Part shown: one piece after another, positions 43,504 to 51,980 of the stretch
How positions within the stretch are numbered: position 1 is the first letter of the stretch
How the letters are laid out: each line of letters starts with the position of its first letter
DNA from: Methylobacterium oryzihabitans
GTDB taxonomy: Bacteria > Pseudomonadota > Alphaproteobacteria > Rhizobiales > Beijerinckiaceae
Direction: 5' to 3'
DNA: 64,000 bases
NCBI RefSeq assembly: GCF_004004555.2
Contig: NZ_SACP01000011.1
Coordinates: forward strand, 62,001 to 126,000
The notes under the pieces: model-generated
The model's database searches: none
The model's input: only the letters and a program-made list of their open reading frames with translations
What the model was told of the DNA's origin: nothing
Position numbers and translations under genes: made by a program

Positions 43504-45045
43504 ATGTGGAGCCGGTCCGTCCCGTATCGCGAGCCGATCGAAGCCGCCGCGCGCCTGCGCGGCCGGCCGGGCCTCGCGCTGCTCGACAGCGCCATGCGGC
43601 ATGATACGCGTTCCGGACGATCAGTTCCGGAACGCGTATCACCAGCCCGCGCGGCGCTTGAGCGAGGCCGAGATCCGCATCGCGAAAGCGATCCCGCAAG
43701 GGATCGCCGAGCGATCGATCGGATCCCGTATGACGGGCTCGGGCGCTTCTCCTACCTCGCCGCCGACCCGTTCGGGCGCTTCCGCATCCGCCGCGGCCGG
43801 GCGTTCTGGAACGACGCGCCCCTCGACGGGCCGCCGCTCGCTGCCCTGCGGAGGCTGCTGGCGCGCTACCGCACGGCACTGCTGCCCGGCCTGCCGCCGT
43901 TCCAGGGCGGGGCGATCGGCTATCTCGCCTACGATCTCGGGGGGAGCCTGGAGCGGGTGGCGGCGCCGGCCCGCCGGGCCGGGCTGTGCGACGACGCCGC
44001 CCTCGACCTCCACGACGCCGTGGTCGCCTTCGACCACCGCGACGGCACCTGCCACCTCGTCGCCTCCGGCTTTCCCGAGACCGATCCCGCCCGGCGGGAA
44101 CGCCGGGCCGAGGCCCGCCTCGACGCGCTCGAATCCGCCCTGGCGGCGCCCGAAGCGGGCGCGATGCCCGAAGCGGCGGACGCGGACGCGGACGCGCCGA
44201 TGCCACCCCTCGACTGGCGCTCGAACTTCTCCCGCCCCGCCTACGAGGCCGCGGTGGAGCGGGTGCGGGACTACATCCGGGCCGGCGACATCTATCAGGC
44301 CAACCTGTCGCAGCGCTTCGAGGCGGCGCTGCCGGCGGGGTTCGACCCGTTCGCGTTCTACCGCCGCCTGCGGGCGACCAACCCGGCGCCGTTCGCCGCC
44401 TATCTCGACCACGGCGACCTCGTGGTGGCGTCGAGTTCGCCCGAGCGGTTCCTGCGCCTCGACGGCGACCGGGTCGAGACCCGGCCGATCAAGGGCACGG
44501 CCCGGCGCGCCGCCGACCCGGCCGAGGACCGCGCCCGCGCCGCGGCGCTGCTCGCCAGCGACAAGGAGCGGGCCGAGAACGTGATGATCGTCGACCTGCT
44601 GCGCAACGACCTGTCGCGGATCTGCGCCCCGGGCAGCGTGAGCGTGCCGGTCCTGTGCGGGCTCGAGACCTATGCCGGGGTTCATCACCTCGTCTCGGTC
44701 GTCGCCGGCACCCTGCGGCCCGGCGCCGACGGGATCGACCTCCTGGCGGCGGGCTTTCCCGGCGGCTCGATCACCGGGGCGCCGAAGATCCGGGCGATGG
44801 ACATCATCACCGACCTCGAAGGCGACGCCCGCGAGCTGTTCTGCGGGTCGATCGGCTGGATCGGCTTCGACGGCGGCCTCGACACCAGCATCGCGATCCG
44901 CACCGTGTTCATGAACCGCGAGCGGGCGGTGCTCCAGGCCGGCGGCGGCATCACGCTGCTCTCCGACCCGGCCGCCGAGTACGACGAGACCCTGGCCAAG
45001 GCCGAGCGGGTCTTCGCGGCCTTCGCCCCGGGGGCGGCGCGATGA
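43504..45045 (+). CDS. pabB: Aminodeoxychorismate synthase component I with repeat-encoded insert
   Basis: A 513-residue chorismate-using enzyme. The C-terminal catalytic domain has DYIRAGDIYQANLSQRF, SSSPERFL, RPIKGTARR, NVMIVDLLRNDLSRI, AGFPGGSITGAPKIRAMDII and GGGITLLSDP. It makes 4-amino-4-deoxychorismate with ammonia from PabA. Residues 34-76 are encoded by a dual-hairpin repeat (43604-43731); removing 129 bases restores LLDSAMRHDGLGRFSYLAADPF, a normal family N-terminus. The insert is rich in Arg, Ser and Pro and would sit in an exposed N-terminal loop. pabA overlaps the stop by four bases. Confidence 0.92.
   Translation: MWSRSVPYREPIEAAARLRGRPGLALLDSAMRHDTRSGRSVPERVSPARAALERGRDPHRESDPARDRRAIDRIPYDGLGRFSYLAADPFGRFRIRRGRAFWNDAPLDGPPLAALRRLLARYRTALLPGLPPFQGGAIGYLAYDLGGSLERVAAPARRAGLCDDAALDLHDAVVAFDHRDGTCHLVASGFPETDPARRERRAEARLDALESALAAPEAGAMPEAADADADAPMPPLDWRSNFSRPAYEAAVERVRDYIRAGDIYQANLSQRFEAALPAGFDPFAFYRRLRATNPAPFAAYLDHGDLVVASSSPERFLRLDGDRVETRPIKGTARRAADPAEDRARAAALLASDKERAENVMIVDLLRNDLSRICAPGSVSVPVLCGLETYAGVHHLVSVVAGTLRPGADGIDLLAAGFPGGSITGAPKIRAMDIITDLEGDARELFCGSIGWIGFDGGLDTSIAIRTVFMNRERAVLQAGGGITLLSDPAAEYDETLAKAERVFAAFAPGAAR
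43604..43731. repeat. Dual-hairpin repeat, copy B, inside pabB
   Basis: 128 bases between ATACG and CGTAT. One stem pairs ATACGCGTTCCGGA (43604-43617) perfectly with 43626-43639. The other pairs CGAGATCCG (43669-43677) with CGGATCCCG (43720-43728), enclosing an extra hairpin GCGATCCC/GGGATCGC (43688-43707). The linker matches copy A (5189-5292) in reverse orientation. ATGA flanks both ends (43601-43604 and 43730-43733), as either a target duplication or an element end. Element plus one ATGA is 129 bases, 43 codons, so pabB stays open. Confidence 0.88.
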
Positions 45046-45653
45046 TCCTGGTGATCGACAATTACGACTCGTTCGTCTTCAACGTCGTGCGCTATTTCGA
45101 GGAACTCGGCGAGGCGGTTGCGGTGGTGCGCAACGACGCCCTCGACGTCGAGGCGGTCCGCGCCCGGGCGCCGGAGGCGCTGGTGATCTCGCCCGGCCCG
45201 TGCAGCCCGGCGGAGGCCGGAGTGTCGCTGCCGGCGGTGCGGGCGCTGTCCGGCCACCTGCCCCTGCTCGGGGTCTGCCTCGGCCACCAGTGCATCGGCG
45301 CGGCCTTCGGCGGAAGGGTCGAGCGGGCGCGCACGCCCCTGCACGGGCAGGCGACGCCGATCCGCCACGGCGGCGCGGGGCTGTTCGCCGGGCTGCCCTC
45401 GCCGATGCGGGTCGGGCGCTACCACTCGCTGATCGTGGCGCCGCAGCCCGGCATGGCGGAGGCGCTGGCGGTCGACGCGGTCTCGCCCGACGGCGAGGTG
45501 ATGGCGCTGTCGCACCGCCGCCACCCGACCTGGGGCATCCAGTTTCACCCGGAATCGGTGCTGACCGAGCACGGCCACGCGGTGTTCGCGAACTTCCTGC
45601 GCCTCGCCCGGCGCTGGCAGGCGGGCCAGGGGGCGGGCGATGTGGTGGCTTGA
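45042..45653 (+). CDS. pabA: Aminodeoxychorismate synthase glutaminase component
   Basis: A 203-residue class I glutamine amidotransferase. Catalytic Cys79 is in GVCLGHQ; the His and Glu are in IQFHPES. The LVIDNYDSFVFN start and ISPGPCSPAEAG loop are typical of PabA/TrpG. It supplies ammonia to PabB; the operon with pabB and pabC favours folate rather than tryptophan synthesis, though PabA may serve both. It overlaps pabB by four bases and pabC by 14. Confidence 0.93.
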   Translation: MILVIDNYDSFVFNVVRYFEELGEAVAVVRNDALDVEAVRARAPEALVISPGPCSPAEAGVSLPAVRALSGHLPLLGVCLGHQCIGAAFGGRVERARTPLHGQATPIRHGGAGLFAGLPSPMRVGRYHSLIVAPQPGMAEALAVDAVSPDGEVMALSHRRHPTWGIQFHPESVLTEHGHAVFANFLRLARRWQAGQGAGDVVA

Positions 45654-46482
45654 CGGCGAGACCCTCGCGACCCCGCGGGCGCCGTTCGACCTCGCCGATC
45701 GCGGCCTGCTGCTCGGCGACGGGGTGTTCGACACCGCGCTGGCGCTGGACGGCCGGATTTTTCGCGAGGGCGCGCACGTCGCGCGGCTCGTCGCCGCGGC
45801 CGGGGCGCTCGGCTTCCGCGCCGACCCGGCGGCGATCGTCGCGGCGATGCGGGCGGTGGCGGCCGCCCATCCGCGGGCGGCGATCCGCACCACGCTCACC
45901 CGCGGCAGCGGCCCCCGCGGCCTGCGCCCGCCCGCGACTCCGCGCCCGACCCTGTTCGCCGCCGCCGCGCCCTGGAACCCGGCCCTCGCCTTCGCGGGCC
46001 TGTCGCTGTGGCCGCAGGACATCCGCCGCAACGAGACCTCGCCGGCCTCGCGCCTCAAGACCCTCGGCTACCTCGACGCGGTGCTGGCCGCCGAGGCCGC
46101 CGGCCGGGCCGGGTTCGACGAGGCCCTTTTTCTCAACACCGCCGGCCGGGTCGCCTGCGCCGGTTCCGGCAGCCTGTTCGCGCTGGTCGGCGGCACCCTC
46201 GTCACGCCGCCGCTCGCCGAGGGCGTGCTCGCCGGCATCGTGCGGGCGTGGCTGCTGGAGACGGCCCCCGGCCTCGGCCTCGCGGTCCGGGAGGCCCCCC
46301 TGACCCCCGCCGACCTCGCCGGGGCCGAGGTGGTACTGCTCACCAATTCCCTGCGCCTCGTCGCGCCGGTGCGGGCGGTCGGGGAGGTGCGGTTCGCCAG
46401 CGAGACGCATCCCGCCTTCGCGGCCCTGCGCGAGGCGCTCGCCCGAGAGTGCGGCCTCGACCCGGGGATGCACGATGGCTGA
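45640..46482 (+). CDS. pabC: Aminodeoxychorismate lyase (class IV aminotransferase fold)
   Basis: A 280-residue PLP enzyme of fold type IV with LLLGDGVFDTAL at the start, catalytic Lys140 (ASRLKTLGYLDAV), and the phosphate-binding NTAGRVACAGSGSLF and LTNSLRLVAPV segments. It cleaves aminodeoxychorismate to p-aminobenzoate and pyruvate. Branched-chain or D-amino-acid aminotransferases share the fold, but the pabB-pabA operon position supports PabC. It overlaps pabA by 14 bases and the doxX-like gene by eight. Confidence 0.9.
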   Translation: MWWLDGETLATPRAPFDLADRGLLLGDGVFDTALALDGRIFREGAHVARLVAAAGALGFRADPAAIVAAMRAVAAAHPRAAIRTTLTRGSGPRGLRPPATPRPTLFAAAAPWNPALAFAGLSLWPQDIRRNETSPASRLKTLGYLDAVLAAEAAGRAGFDEALFLNTAGRVACAGSGSLFALVGGTLVTPPLAEGVLAGIVRAWLLETAPGLGLAVREAPLTPADLAGAEVVLLTNSLRLVAPVRAVGEVRFASETHPAFAALREALARECGLDPGMHDG

Positions 46483-46882
46483 AGCCTTCCACCGCCGCCG
46501 CGCCGCGATGCGCGCCCTGATGGCGCTGCTCTACGCCGCCGCCGGCATCGCGCATCTCGTCGTCACCGACCCGTTCCTGCTGATCGTGCCCGACTGGGTG
46601 CCGGCTCCGCGCCTCGTCGTGCAGGTCACGGGCCTGTGCGAGATCGCCGGGGCGGCGGCCCTGCTGGTCCCGCGCTGGCGCCGGCTCGCCGGGACGATGC
46701 TCGCGCTCTACGCCGTCGCGGTGTTTCCCGCCAACATCAAGCACGCGGTCGAGGGCATCGCGGTGCCGGGCCTGCCGACCGGCTGGTGGTATCACGGCCC
46801 CCGGCTGGCGTTGCAGCCGGTGCTGGTGTGGTGGGCGCTGTTCTGCGCGTGCCTCACCGACTGGCCGTTCCGGCGGCTCTGA
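46475..46882 (+). CDS. DoxX-family small membrane protein
   Basis: A 135-residue protein with four predicted helices, starting LMALLYAAAGIAHLVVTDPFLLIVPDW, a VVQVTGLCEIAGAAALLVPRW helix pair and a final LVWWALFCACL helix. The H-x-x-x-D and NIKHAVEGI segments match DoxX/DUF-type membrane proteins. It overlaps pabC, so it is probably co-transcribed, but no link to folate metabolism is known. Confidence 0.75.
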   Translation: MAEAFHRRRAAMRALMALLYAAAGIAHLVVTDPFLLIVPDWVPAPRLVVQVTGLCEIAGAAALLVPRWRRLAGTMLALYAVAVFPANIKHAVEGIAVPGLPTGWWYHGPRLALQPVLVWWALFCACLTDWPFRRL

Positions 46883-46889
46883 CCCGGGT

Positions 46890-47909
46890 TCAGCCCGGCG
46901 GCAGCACCGCCATCACGTCGGGCTCGCGGCCGGTGGCGAGGGTGCCCTGGAGGCGGCCCGCCTGGAGGTCGATCACCGCGATGCGGTCGCCCTCCAGCGC
47001 CGCGAAGGCGAGGGGGCTCGACGGGTGGCGGGCGAGCGCCACCGGGGCGGCGTCGAGGCCGATCCGCGCCGCCTCGCGCAGGTCCGGCCCGAGCAGCGAT
47101 AGGCTGCGGTCGGCGTAGTTGGCGAGGATCAGGTCGCCGTCCGGCCCGCAATCGACCCGCACCACGTCGCCGCGGGTCGGCACCGTGCGGGTCGCCGTCA
47201 TCGCCTCGGTGTCGAGCACGATCAGCGTCCCGCTGCGGCGGGCCGCGACGTAGAGGCTGCGCTCGTCCGGGCTCAGGGCCGTACCCTCGGGCCAGCGCCC
47301 GGCCGCCACCGCCTTCGGGGCCGCCGCCGGATCGAACGGCCGCACCCGGGTGATCGTGTTCGACAGCAGGTTGGCGACGAAGGCGGTCTCGCCGTCGCGG
47401 GTCAGCGAGAACAGGTGGCCCTTGATACCCCCGGTCGCGACCGCCCGGTCGGGCCGCTCGGCCTCGGCCGGGGCGTCGAAGCCGAGCAGCACGTCGCGGT
47501 CCTCGCTCAGCACCAGCAGCCGCCCGCGCCCGTCGAGCCGCACCCCGTGCAGGCGCCGGAACGGGTCGCAGGCGATGCTGCGGGCGAGCGCCCGCGCCTT
47601 GATATCGACGACGTGGACCGTCCCCCCGCCGGGCCCGGGCGTGGTCGAGGACCTGGCCCCGTACTGCCCGACGAAGGCGAACCGCCCGGCGCCGTCGAGG
47701 GCGAATTCGTGCGGGTACTCGCCCGGCAGCACCACGCCCCCGGTGCGCCGGCCGGTGGCGAGTTCGTAGAAGCCGAGCGCGTGGTCGCCCTTCTCCATCA
47801 CCACCAGCGTGTCGGAGGCACCCGCCTGGGCGCGGGCGCCCCCCGTGAGCGCGAGGGCGGCGGAGCCGGCGAGGCCCGCGAGGCAGCGGCGGCGGTCGAG
47901 GAGCGGCAT
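46890..47909 (-). CDS. Exported YVTN-type beta-propeller protein
   Basis: A 339-residue protein with an N-terminal Tat-like leader (DRRRCLAGLAGSAALALTGGARAQA). Successive blades each contain motifs such as DGAGRFAFVGQYG, LDGRGRLLVLSED, LTRDGETAFVANL, LSPDERSLYVAARRSGTLIVLDTE and PDGDLILANYAD. It resembles YncE/surface-antigen propellers, likely a periplasmic binding or scaffold protein. The ATG at 47909 has GGAGA eight bases upstream. Convergent with the doxX-like gene, seven bases apart. Confidence 0.75.
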   Translation of the reverse strand: MPLLDRRRCLAGLAGSAALALTGGARAQAGASDTLVVMEKGDHALGFYELATGRRTGGVVLPGEYPHEFALDGAGRFAFVGQYGARSSTTPGPGGGTVHVVDIKARALARSIACDPFRRLHGVRLDGRGRLLVLSEDRDVLLGFDAPAEAERPDRAVATGGIKGHLFSLTRDGETAFVANLLSNTITRVRPFDPAAAPKAVAAGRWPEGTALSPDERSLYVAARRSGTLIVLDTEAMTATRTVPTRGDVVRVDCGPDGDLILANYADRSLSLLGPDLREAARIGLDAAPVALARHPSSPLAFAALEGDRIAVIDLQAGRLQGTLATGREPDVMAVLPPG

Positions 47910-48099
47910 CGGGGTGTCTCCGGGCAACGCCGACACAACTCGCCCGGGCGCGATCGGGTCCGGGGCGTGGCGGCGGAACCACAGGCGCCGACGAAACGCC
48001 GCTCGCGCTGCGTCATCGCGGGGATGAAACCGATCGCCGTCGCGGGACGGTCATGCGAGTGCGACAAGCGTCGCCGGACCCGCCGCCGAGGACCCCGCC

Positions 48100-49416
48100 A
48101 TGCCGCTCCGCACCGCGCGCCGCCCCCTCGTCCTGGCCTTCGTCGTGGCGTCCGGTCTGGCCGCTCCGGCCCTCGCGGCGGATGCCGGCGGGGCAGGGGG
48201 CAGCGGCGCCGGGCTCGCCGCCCTCGACACCGCGCCGCCCGCCGGCGCCCAGCCGCCGGTCACCCTCGACGACAAGGGCATCACCGCGCGCTTCTCCGAC
48301 GGCAGCCGCCTGCGCATCGGCGGCCGGCTCCAGGCCGATTTCGGCACCGGGCGGGTGCAGCAGCGCGGATTCGGCACGGTGTTCGAGGACCCGGCCCGCA
48401 TCCGCCGCGCCTGGCTCGAAACCTATCTCAGCCTGAAGGACTTCGAGTTCGCGTTCCAGTACGACTTCAACGAGCGGCGCGTCCCGATCAGCGACGCGAT
48501 CGTCGCCTACAAGGGCATCAAGGACGTCATCATCACCCACGGCAACTTCAAGGAGCCGTTCAGCCTCGACCAGCTCATCAGCGACAACAACACGGTGTTC
48601 ACCGAGCGCTCGCTCGCCGACGCCTTCGCGCCGGCGCGCAACTTCGGCTCGGCGATCGGCACCCATGCCGGCACCCTGACGATGGTCACCGGCGTGTTCG
48701 GCGGCAACGTCAACACCGGCATCGGCAACCAGGGCATCGCCTCGACCACCCGCGTTACCACCGCGCCGTGGCTGTCGGAGGACAGGAAGGAGGTGCTGCA
48801 TCTCGGCGTGGCCGGCAGCTTCCGCTCGCTGCCGCAGGACAGCAGCGGGCTCACCCTGTCGAGCCGCTCGGAGGCCTTCCTGTTCGACCGGCCGCTGGTC
48901 AACACCCGGGCGGTGCGCGACGCCGAGAGCATCAGCCGGGTCGGGTTCGAGGCGGCCTGGCAGCACGGTCCGTTCCGGCTCCAGGCCGAGTACATCCTGA
49001 CCGAGGTCGGCCGCTTCGGCGGCGCCCCGACCCTGCGGTTCCAGGGCGGCTACGTCCAGGCGACGGCGGTGCTCAACGGCCAGAACCGGACCTACCGCGT
49101 CGCGGCGCCCTACGGCAGCGAGTTCGGGGTGTTCGGCGGCATCGAGGTGGCGGAGAACCAGCGCGTCAGCCGCGGCGGCGCCGGGGTGTTCGAGACGAGC
49201 CTGCGCTACAGCGCCATCGACCTCGAATCGCGCAGCGTGCGCGGCGGCATCGAGCACGACTTCACCGCCGGCGTGAACTGGTACCCCGACAGGAACATCC
49301 GGTTCGTGTTCGACTACGTCCGCTCGCATTCCTCGCCCTCGGCGGAAGCGCTCGGCTTCGGCCGCCGCACGGTCGACGCCGACATCTTCATCGGGCGGGC
49401 GCAGTTGTACTGGTGA
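48100..49416 (+). CDS. OprP/OprO-type outer membrane porin
   Basis: A 438-residue outer membrane beta-barrel. The signal peptide ends near residue 27 (GLAAPALAA). GSRLRIGGRLQADFGT, RRAWLETYLSLKDFEFAFQYDFN, YKGIKDVIITHGNFKEPFSLDQL and FTERSLADAFAPARNFGSAIGTH are characteristic of phosphate-selective porins O/P. It ends with the aromatic C-terminal residues LYW expected for BAM recognition. It probably passes phosphate, pyrophosphate or other anions. No Pho box was identified upstream. Confidence 0.88.
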   Translation: MPLRTARRPLVLAFVVASGLAAPALAADAGGAGGSGAGLAALDTAPPAGAQPPVTLDDKGITARFSDGSRLRIGGRLQADFGTGRVQQRGFGTVFEDPARIRRAWLETYLSLKDFEFAFQYDFNERRVPISDAIVAYKGIKDVIITHGNFKEPFSLDQLISDNNTVFTERSLADAFAPARNFGSAIGTHAGTLTMVTGVFGGNVNTGIGNQGIASTTRVTTAPWLSEDRKEVLHLGVAGSFRSLPQDSSGLTLSSRSEAFLFDRPLVNTRAVRDAESISRVGFEAAWQHGPFRLQAEYILTEVGRFGGAPTLRFQGGYVQATAVLNGQNRTYRVAAPYGSEFGVFGGIEVAENQRVSRGGAGVFETSLRYSAIDLESRSVRGGIEHDFTAGVNWYPDRNIRFVFDYVRSHSSPSAEALGFGRRTVDADIFIGRAQLYW

Positions 49417-49591
49417 ACCGACGGGAGATCGTCTGTCGGGCGGCGCCCGGTCGGCCAATCCGCAGCGCGGGTCGACAATCACGGAAAACAGATTTTCACG
49501 ATATCCCTCTGCGTCAACACGACGTTGACTCTTCGCTGGCAAGATTTAATTCCGGCCGCCGACGTGACAGCTCGACGAGAGAGAAACAACC

Positions 49592-51442
49592 GTGGCGATC
49601 GGGGCAGAACCTTCCGGCCGGAACGACATCCTCATCGAGAGGACGATCGAACCGGGATCGGACATCCGGCTTCAGCGGATCCTCGCGTTCCAGCAACGCG
49701 GCATCGTCGCGGAGGCCACCGCCTCGACGGCCGCCGACGAGATCCCGGTCCTCGCGCGGGTCACCGACGCCGCCGCCTGGGAGAGCGTGAGCGAAGTCCG
49801 CATGGGAGTACGGATCGACGGACGAACCCCGGACGGAACCGTCATCGTGACCGGGCGCATCCCCGCGGTCCGCATCGACGCCGTCCGGACGCTTCCGTTC
49901 GTCAAGAGCCTCAAGGCCGCCCGGCCCCTGCGGCCGGAACTGGCGGCGGGATCCTCCGAGACCTCCGCATCCCCAGACCATCTGCCGGCCGACTGCGCCA
50001 GCGAGGGAGGGCGCGGCGTCGTCATCGGCTTCATCGATTACGGCTGCGACTTCGCCCACCGCAACTTCCGCGTCGACGGCAGGACCCGGCTGATCGCGCT
50101 CTGGCATCAGGGCGGCACCACGACGGCCCGGAGCCCGTTCGGCTATGGCCGCGAGTACGACGCCGCCGAGATCGACGCCGCCCTGGCGCAGGCCGATCCC
50201 TACCTCGCCCTCGGCTATGGACCCGCGGTCGCCACGCCGACGTCGACGGGTACCCACGGCACCCACGTCATGGACATCGGCGCCGGCAACGGTGCGGGGA
50301 CGGGCACGCCCGGCTTCGCGCCGCAGGCCGACCTCCTCTTCGTGGACGTGTCGCATGCCGACCTGCCGCTCTCCGGGCCCGACGTCGTCGGAACGAGCTT
50401 CGGCGATTCCATGCGGCTGCTCGAGGCGATCCAGTACATCTTCGCCAAGGCCGCCGGGCGCCCCTGCGTGGTCAATGTCAGCCTCGGGACCCATGGCGGG
50501 CCGCATGACGGGTCCACGCTCGTCGAACAGGGGATCGACAGCCTGTTGAGGGCCGCGGACAACCGGGCGGTGACGATCGCGGCCGGGAACTCGTACGCTC
50601 GCCGGATCCATGTCAGCGGCCGGATCGGCCAGGGCGACGTGCACGACCTGCATTGGGACATCCCGCACGGGGTGCAGGCCGAGAAGGAGTTCGAGCTCTG
50701 GTACGACGGGTCGGACCGGATGTCCGTCACCCTGATCGCGCCGTCGGGCCGGAGCTTCGGCCCGACGGCGCCGGACCTGGAGGGGACGTGGCCCGCCAGC
50801 GGCGAGCCGGAGATCTACATCGTCAACCAGACCGCGGATCCCGACAACGGGGACAACGCGATCGGCATCTTCCTGGGCCGGAGCGTGGAGGCCGGACGCT
50901 GGACCATCCGGCTCACGGGCGATCGGATCGTCTCAGGAGCGTTCCATGCCTGGATCGAGCGGGACGATGCCACGCAATCCTCGTTCGCCACGCCCGACGA
51001 CCCCGACGTGACGATCGGCTCGGTCTCCTGCGGGCGTGTCTCGATCGCCGTGGGCTCCTACGACGCGCACAAGCCCAGCCGGCCGATCTCGTGGTTCTCG
51101 AGCGCCGGGCCGACCCGCGACGGGCGCCAGAAGCCCGAGATCTCGGCGCCCGGCCACGACGTCATGGCGGCCCATTCCCGCACCGGCACCGGCGCGGTGG
51201 TCAAGGGCGGAACCAGCATGGCTGCGCCGGCCGTGGCCGGGATCCTCGCCCTCGTCCTCGCCGAGGCGAGGGCGCGCGGCCTCACCCTGTCCGCCGACGA
51301 GATCAGGGATCTGGTCGCTGCCAGCGGTCGACGCGATCCGCCGGCCGCAACCTGGCACCCGCGCTACGGCTGGGGACGGATCGACGCGCGGGCCATGCTC
51401 CTGCGCATAATCGCGCGGGCGCCATCGGTCCCGACGGCCTGA
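49592..51442 (+). CDS. S8 family subtilase with N-terminal prodomain-like region
   Basis: A 616-residue subtilisin-like protease. The triad is Asp149 (GFIDYGCDF), His222 (GTHGTHV) and Ser542 (GGTSMAAP); the oxyanion Asn is in TIAAGNSYA. An insertion of some 150 residues between the Asn block and the Ser block is beta-rich, with FELWYDGSDRM and WTIRLTGDR. Residues 51-117 look like an inhibitor I9-type prodomain and are similar to the small protein at 51648-51926. No signal peptide is visible, so it may be cytoplasmic or released by another route. The GTG start has a GAGAGA ahead of it. Base composition is slightly less GC-rich than its neighbours. Confidence 0.88.
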   Translation: MAIGAEPSGRNDILIERTIEPGSDIRLQRILAFQQRGIVAEATASTAADEIPVLARVTDAAAWESVSEVRMGVRIDGRTPDGTVIVTGRIPAVRIDAVRTLPFVKSLKAARPLRPELAAGSSETSASPDHLPADCASEGGRGVVIGFIDYGCDFAHRNFRVDGRTRLIALWHQGGTTTARSPFGYGREYDAAEIDAALAQADPYLALGYGPAVATPTSTGTHGTHVMDIGAGNGAGTGTPGFAPQADLLFVDVSHADLPLSGPDVVGTSFGDSMRLLEAIQYIFAKAAGRPCVVNVSLGTHGGPHDGSTLVEQGIDSLLRAADNRAVTIAAGNSYARRIHVSGRIGQGDVHDLHWDIPHGVQAEKEFELWYDGSDRMSVTLIAPSGRSFGPTAPDLEGTWPASGEPEIYIVNQTADPDNGDNAIGIFLGRSVEAGRWTIRLTGDRIVSGAFHAWIERDDATQSSFATPDDPDVTIGSVSCGRVSIAVGSYDAHKPSRPISWFSSAGPTRDGRQKPEISAPGHDVMAAHSRTGTGAVVKGGTSMAAPAVAGILALVLAEARARGLTLSADEIRDLVAASGRRDPPAATWHPRYGWGRIDARAMLLRIIARAPSVPTA

Positions 51443-51647
51443 TCGGCCATTGCCCGTGGCCGGGGAACGAACGACGCCGGCATCGCTTGTCCGGCGGCGA
51501 TCATCCCGGGAGACGGCGCGTCCGCCGGGGAAAGCGGGGGATGGCCGCGGCCGACCCGATGGGTCGCGGCTTGCAGTCTTCGACAAGCTCGGGAACACTC
51601 AGCAACGTTGCACGTTGGCACTCTCCCTCTGAACCCGGACGCATCCC
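51443..51647. other. Gap between the subtilase and its prodomain-like neighbour
   Basis: 205 bases with no gene. Short GGCGATCATC/GATGATCGCC-like and CCGGGAGACGG segments offer weak hairpins only. The small gene may be read from the subtilase transcript or from a promoter here. Confidence 0.3.
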
Positions 51648-51926
51648 ATGGCTGACGAGGACGGACTGACGCTCACCAGGATTCCGTTCAAGAAGGTCAG
51701 GGGCGCCTCCCGGCTGTCCGCCCTGGCGATGAAGCGGGGCGGCGTCGTCGGAGTCATCGTCAGGGTCAGCGAACCGGGCTACGTACCGCCCGGCGTCACG
51801 GTACGATCGCGCGTCGACGCTCTGCTGATGACCGCAGAGGCCCCGGCCAGCCACCTCACGGCCCTCGACGCGGACCCGAAGGTCGAGTCGGTCAAGCTCT
51901 CTCGCCCATTGCGCGTGGTCGGCTGA
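51648..51926 (+). CDS. Standalone subtilase-prodomain-like small protein
   Basis: A 92-residue protein with no signal peptide. Residues 32-92 align with residues 51-117 of the subtilase just upstream: VVGVIVRV to IPVLARV, VTVRSRVD to VRMGVRID, then a shared PA-x-x-x-x-AL/AV pattern and VESVKLSRPLR to VKSLKAARPLR. The prodomain fold is the I9 inhibitor/chaperone type. As a separate protein it may fold or inhibit the protease in trans. The start codon lies after CGCATCCC, without a strong ribosome site. No closer family recognised. Confidence 0.6.
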   Translation: MADEDGLTLTRIPFKKVRGASRLSALAMKRGGVVGVIVRVSEPGYVPPGVTVRSRVDALLMTAEAPASHLTALDADPKVESVKLSRPLRVVG

Positions 51927-51980
51927 CGGAACACACCTCTCCGTCACCGGTTGCCTGCCGCGATCCGACGGGAGGCGTGC

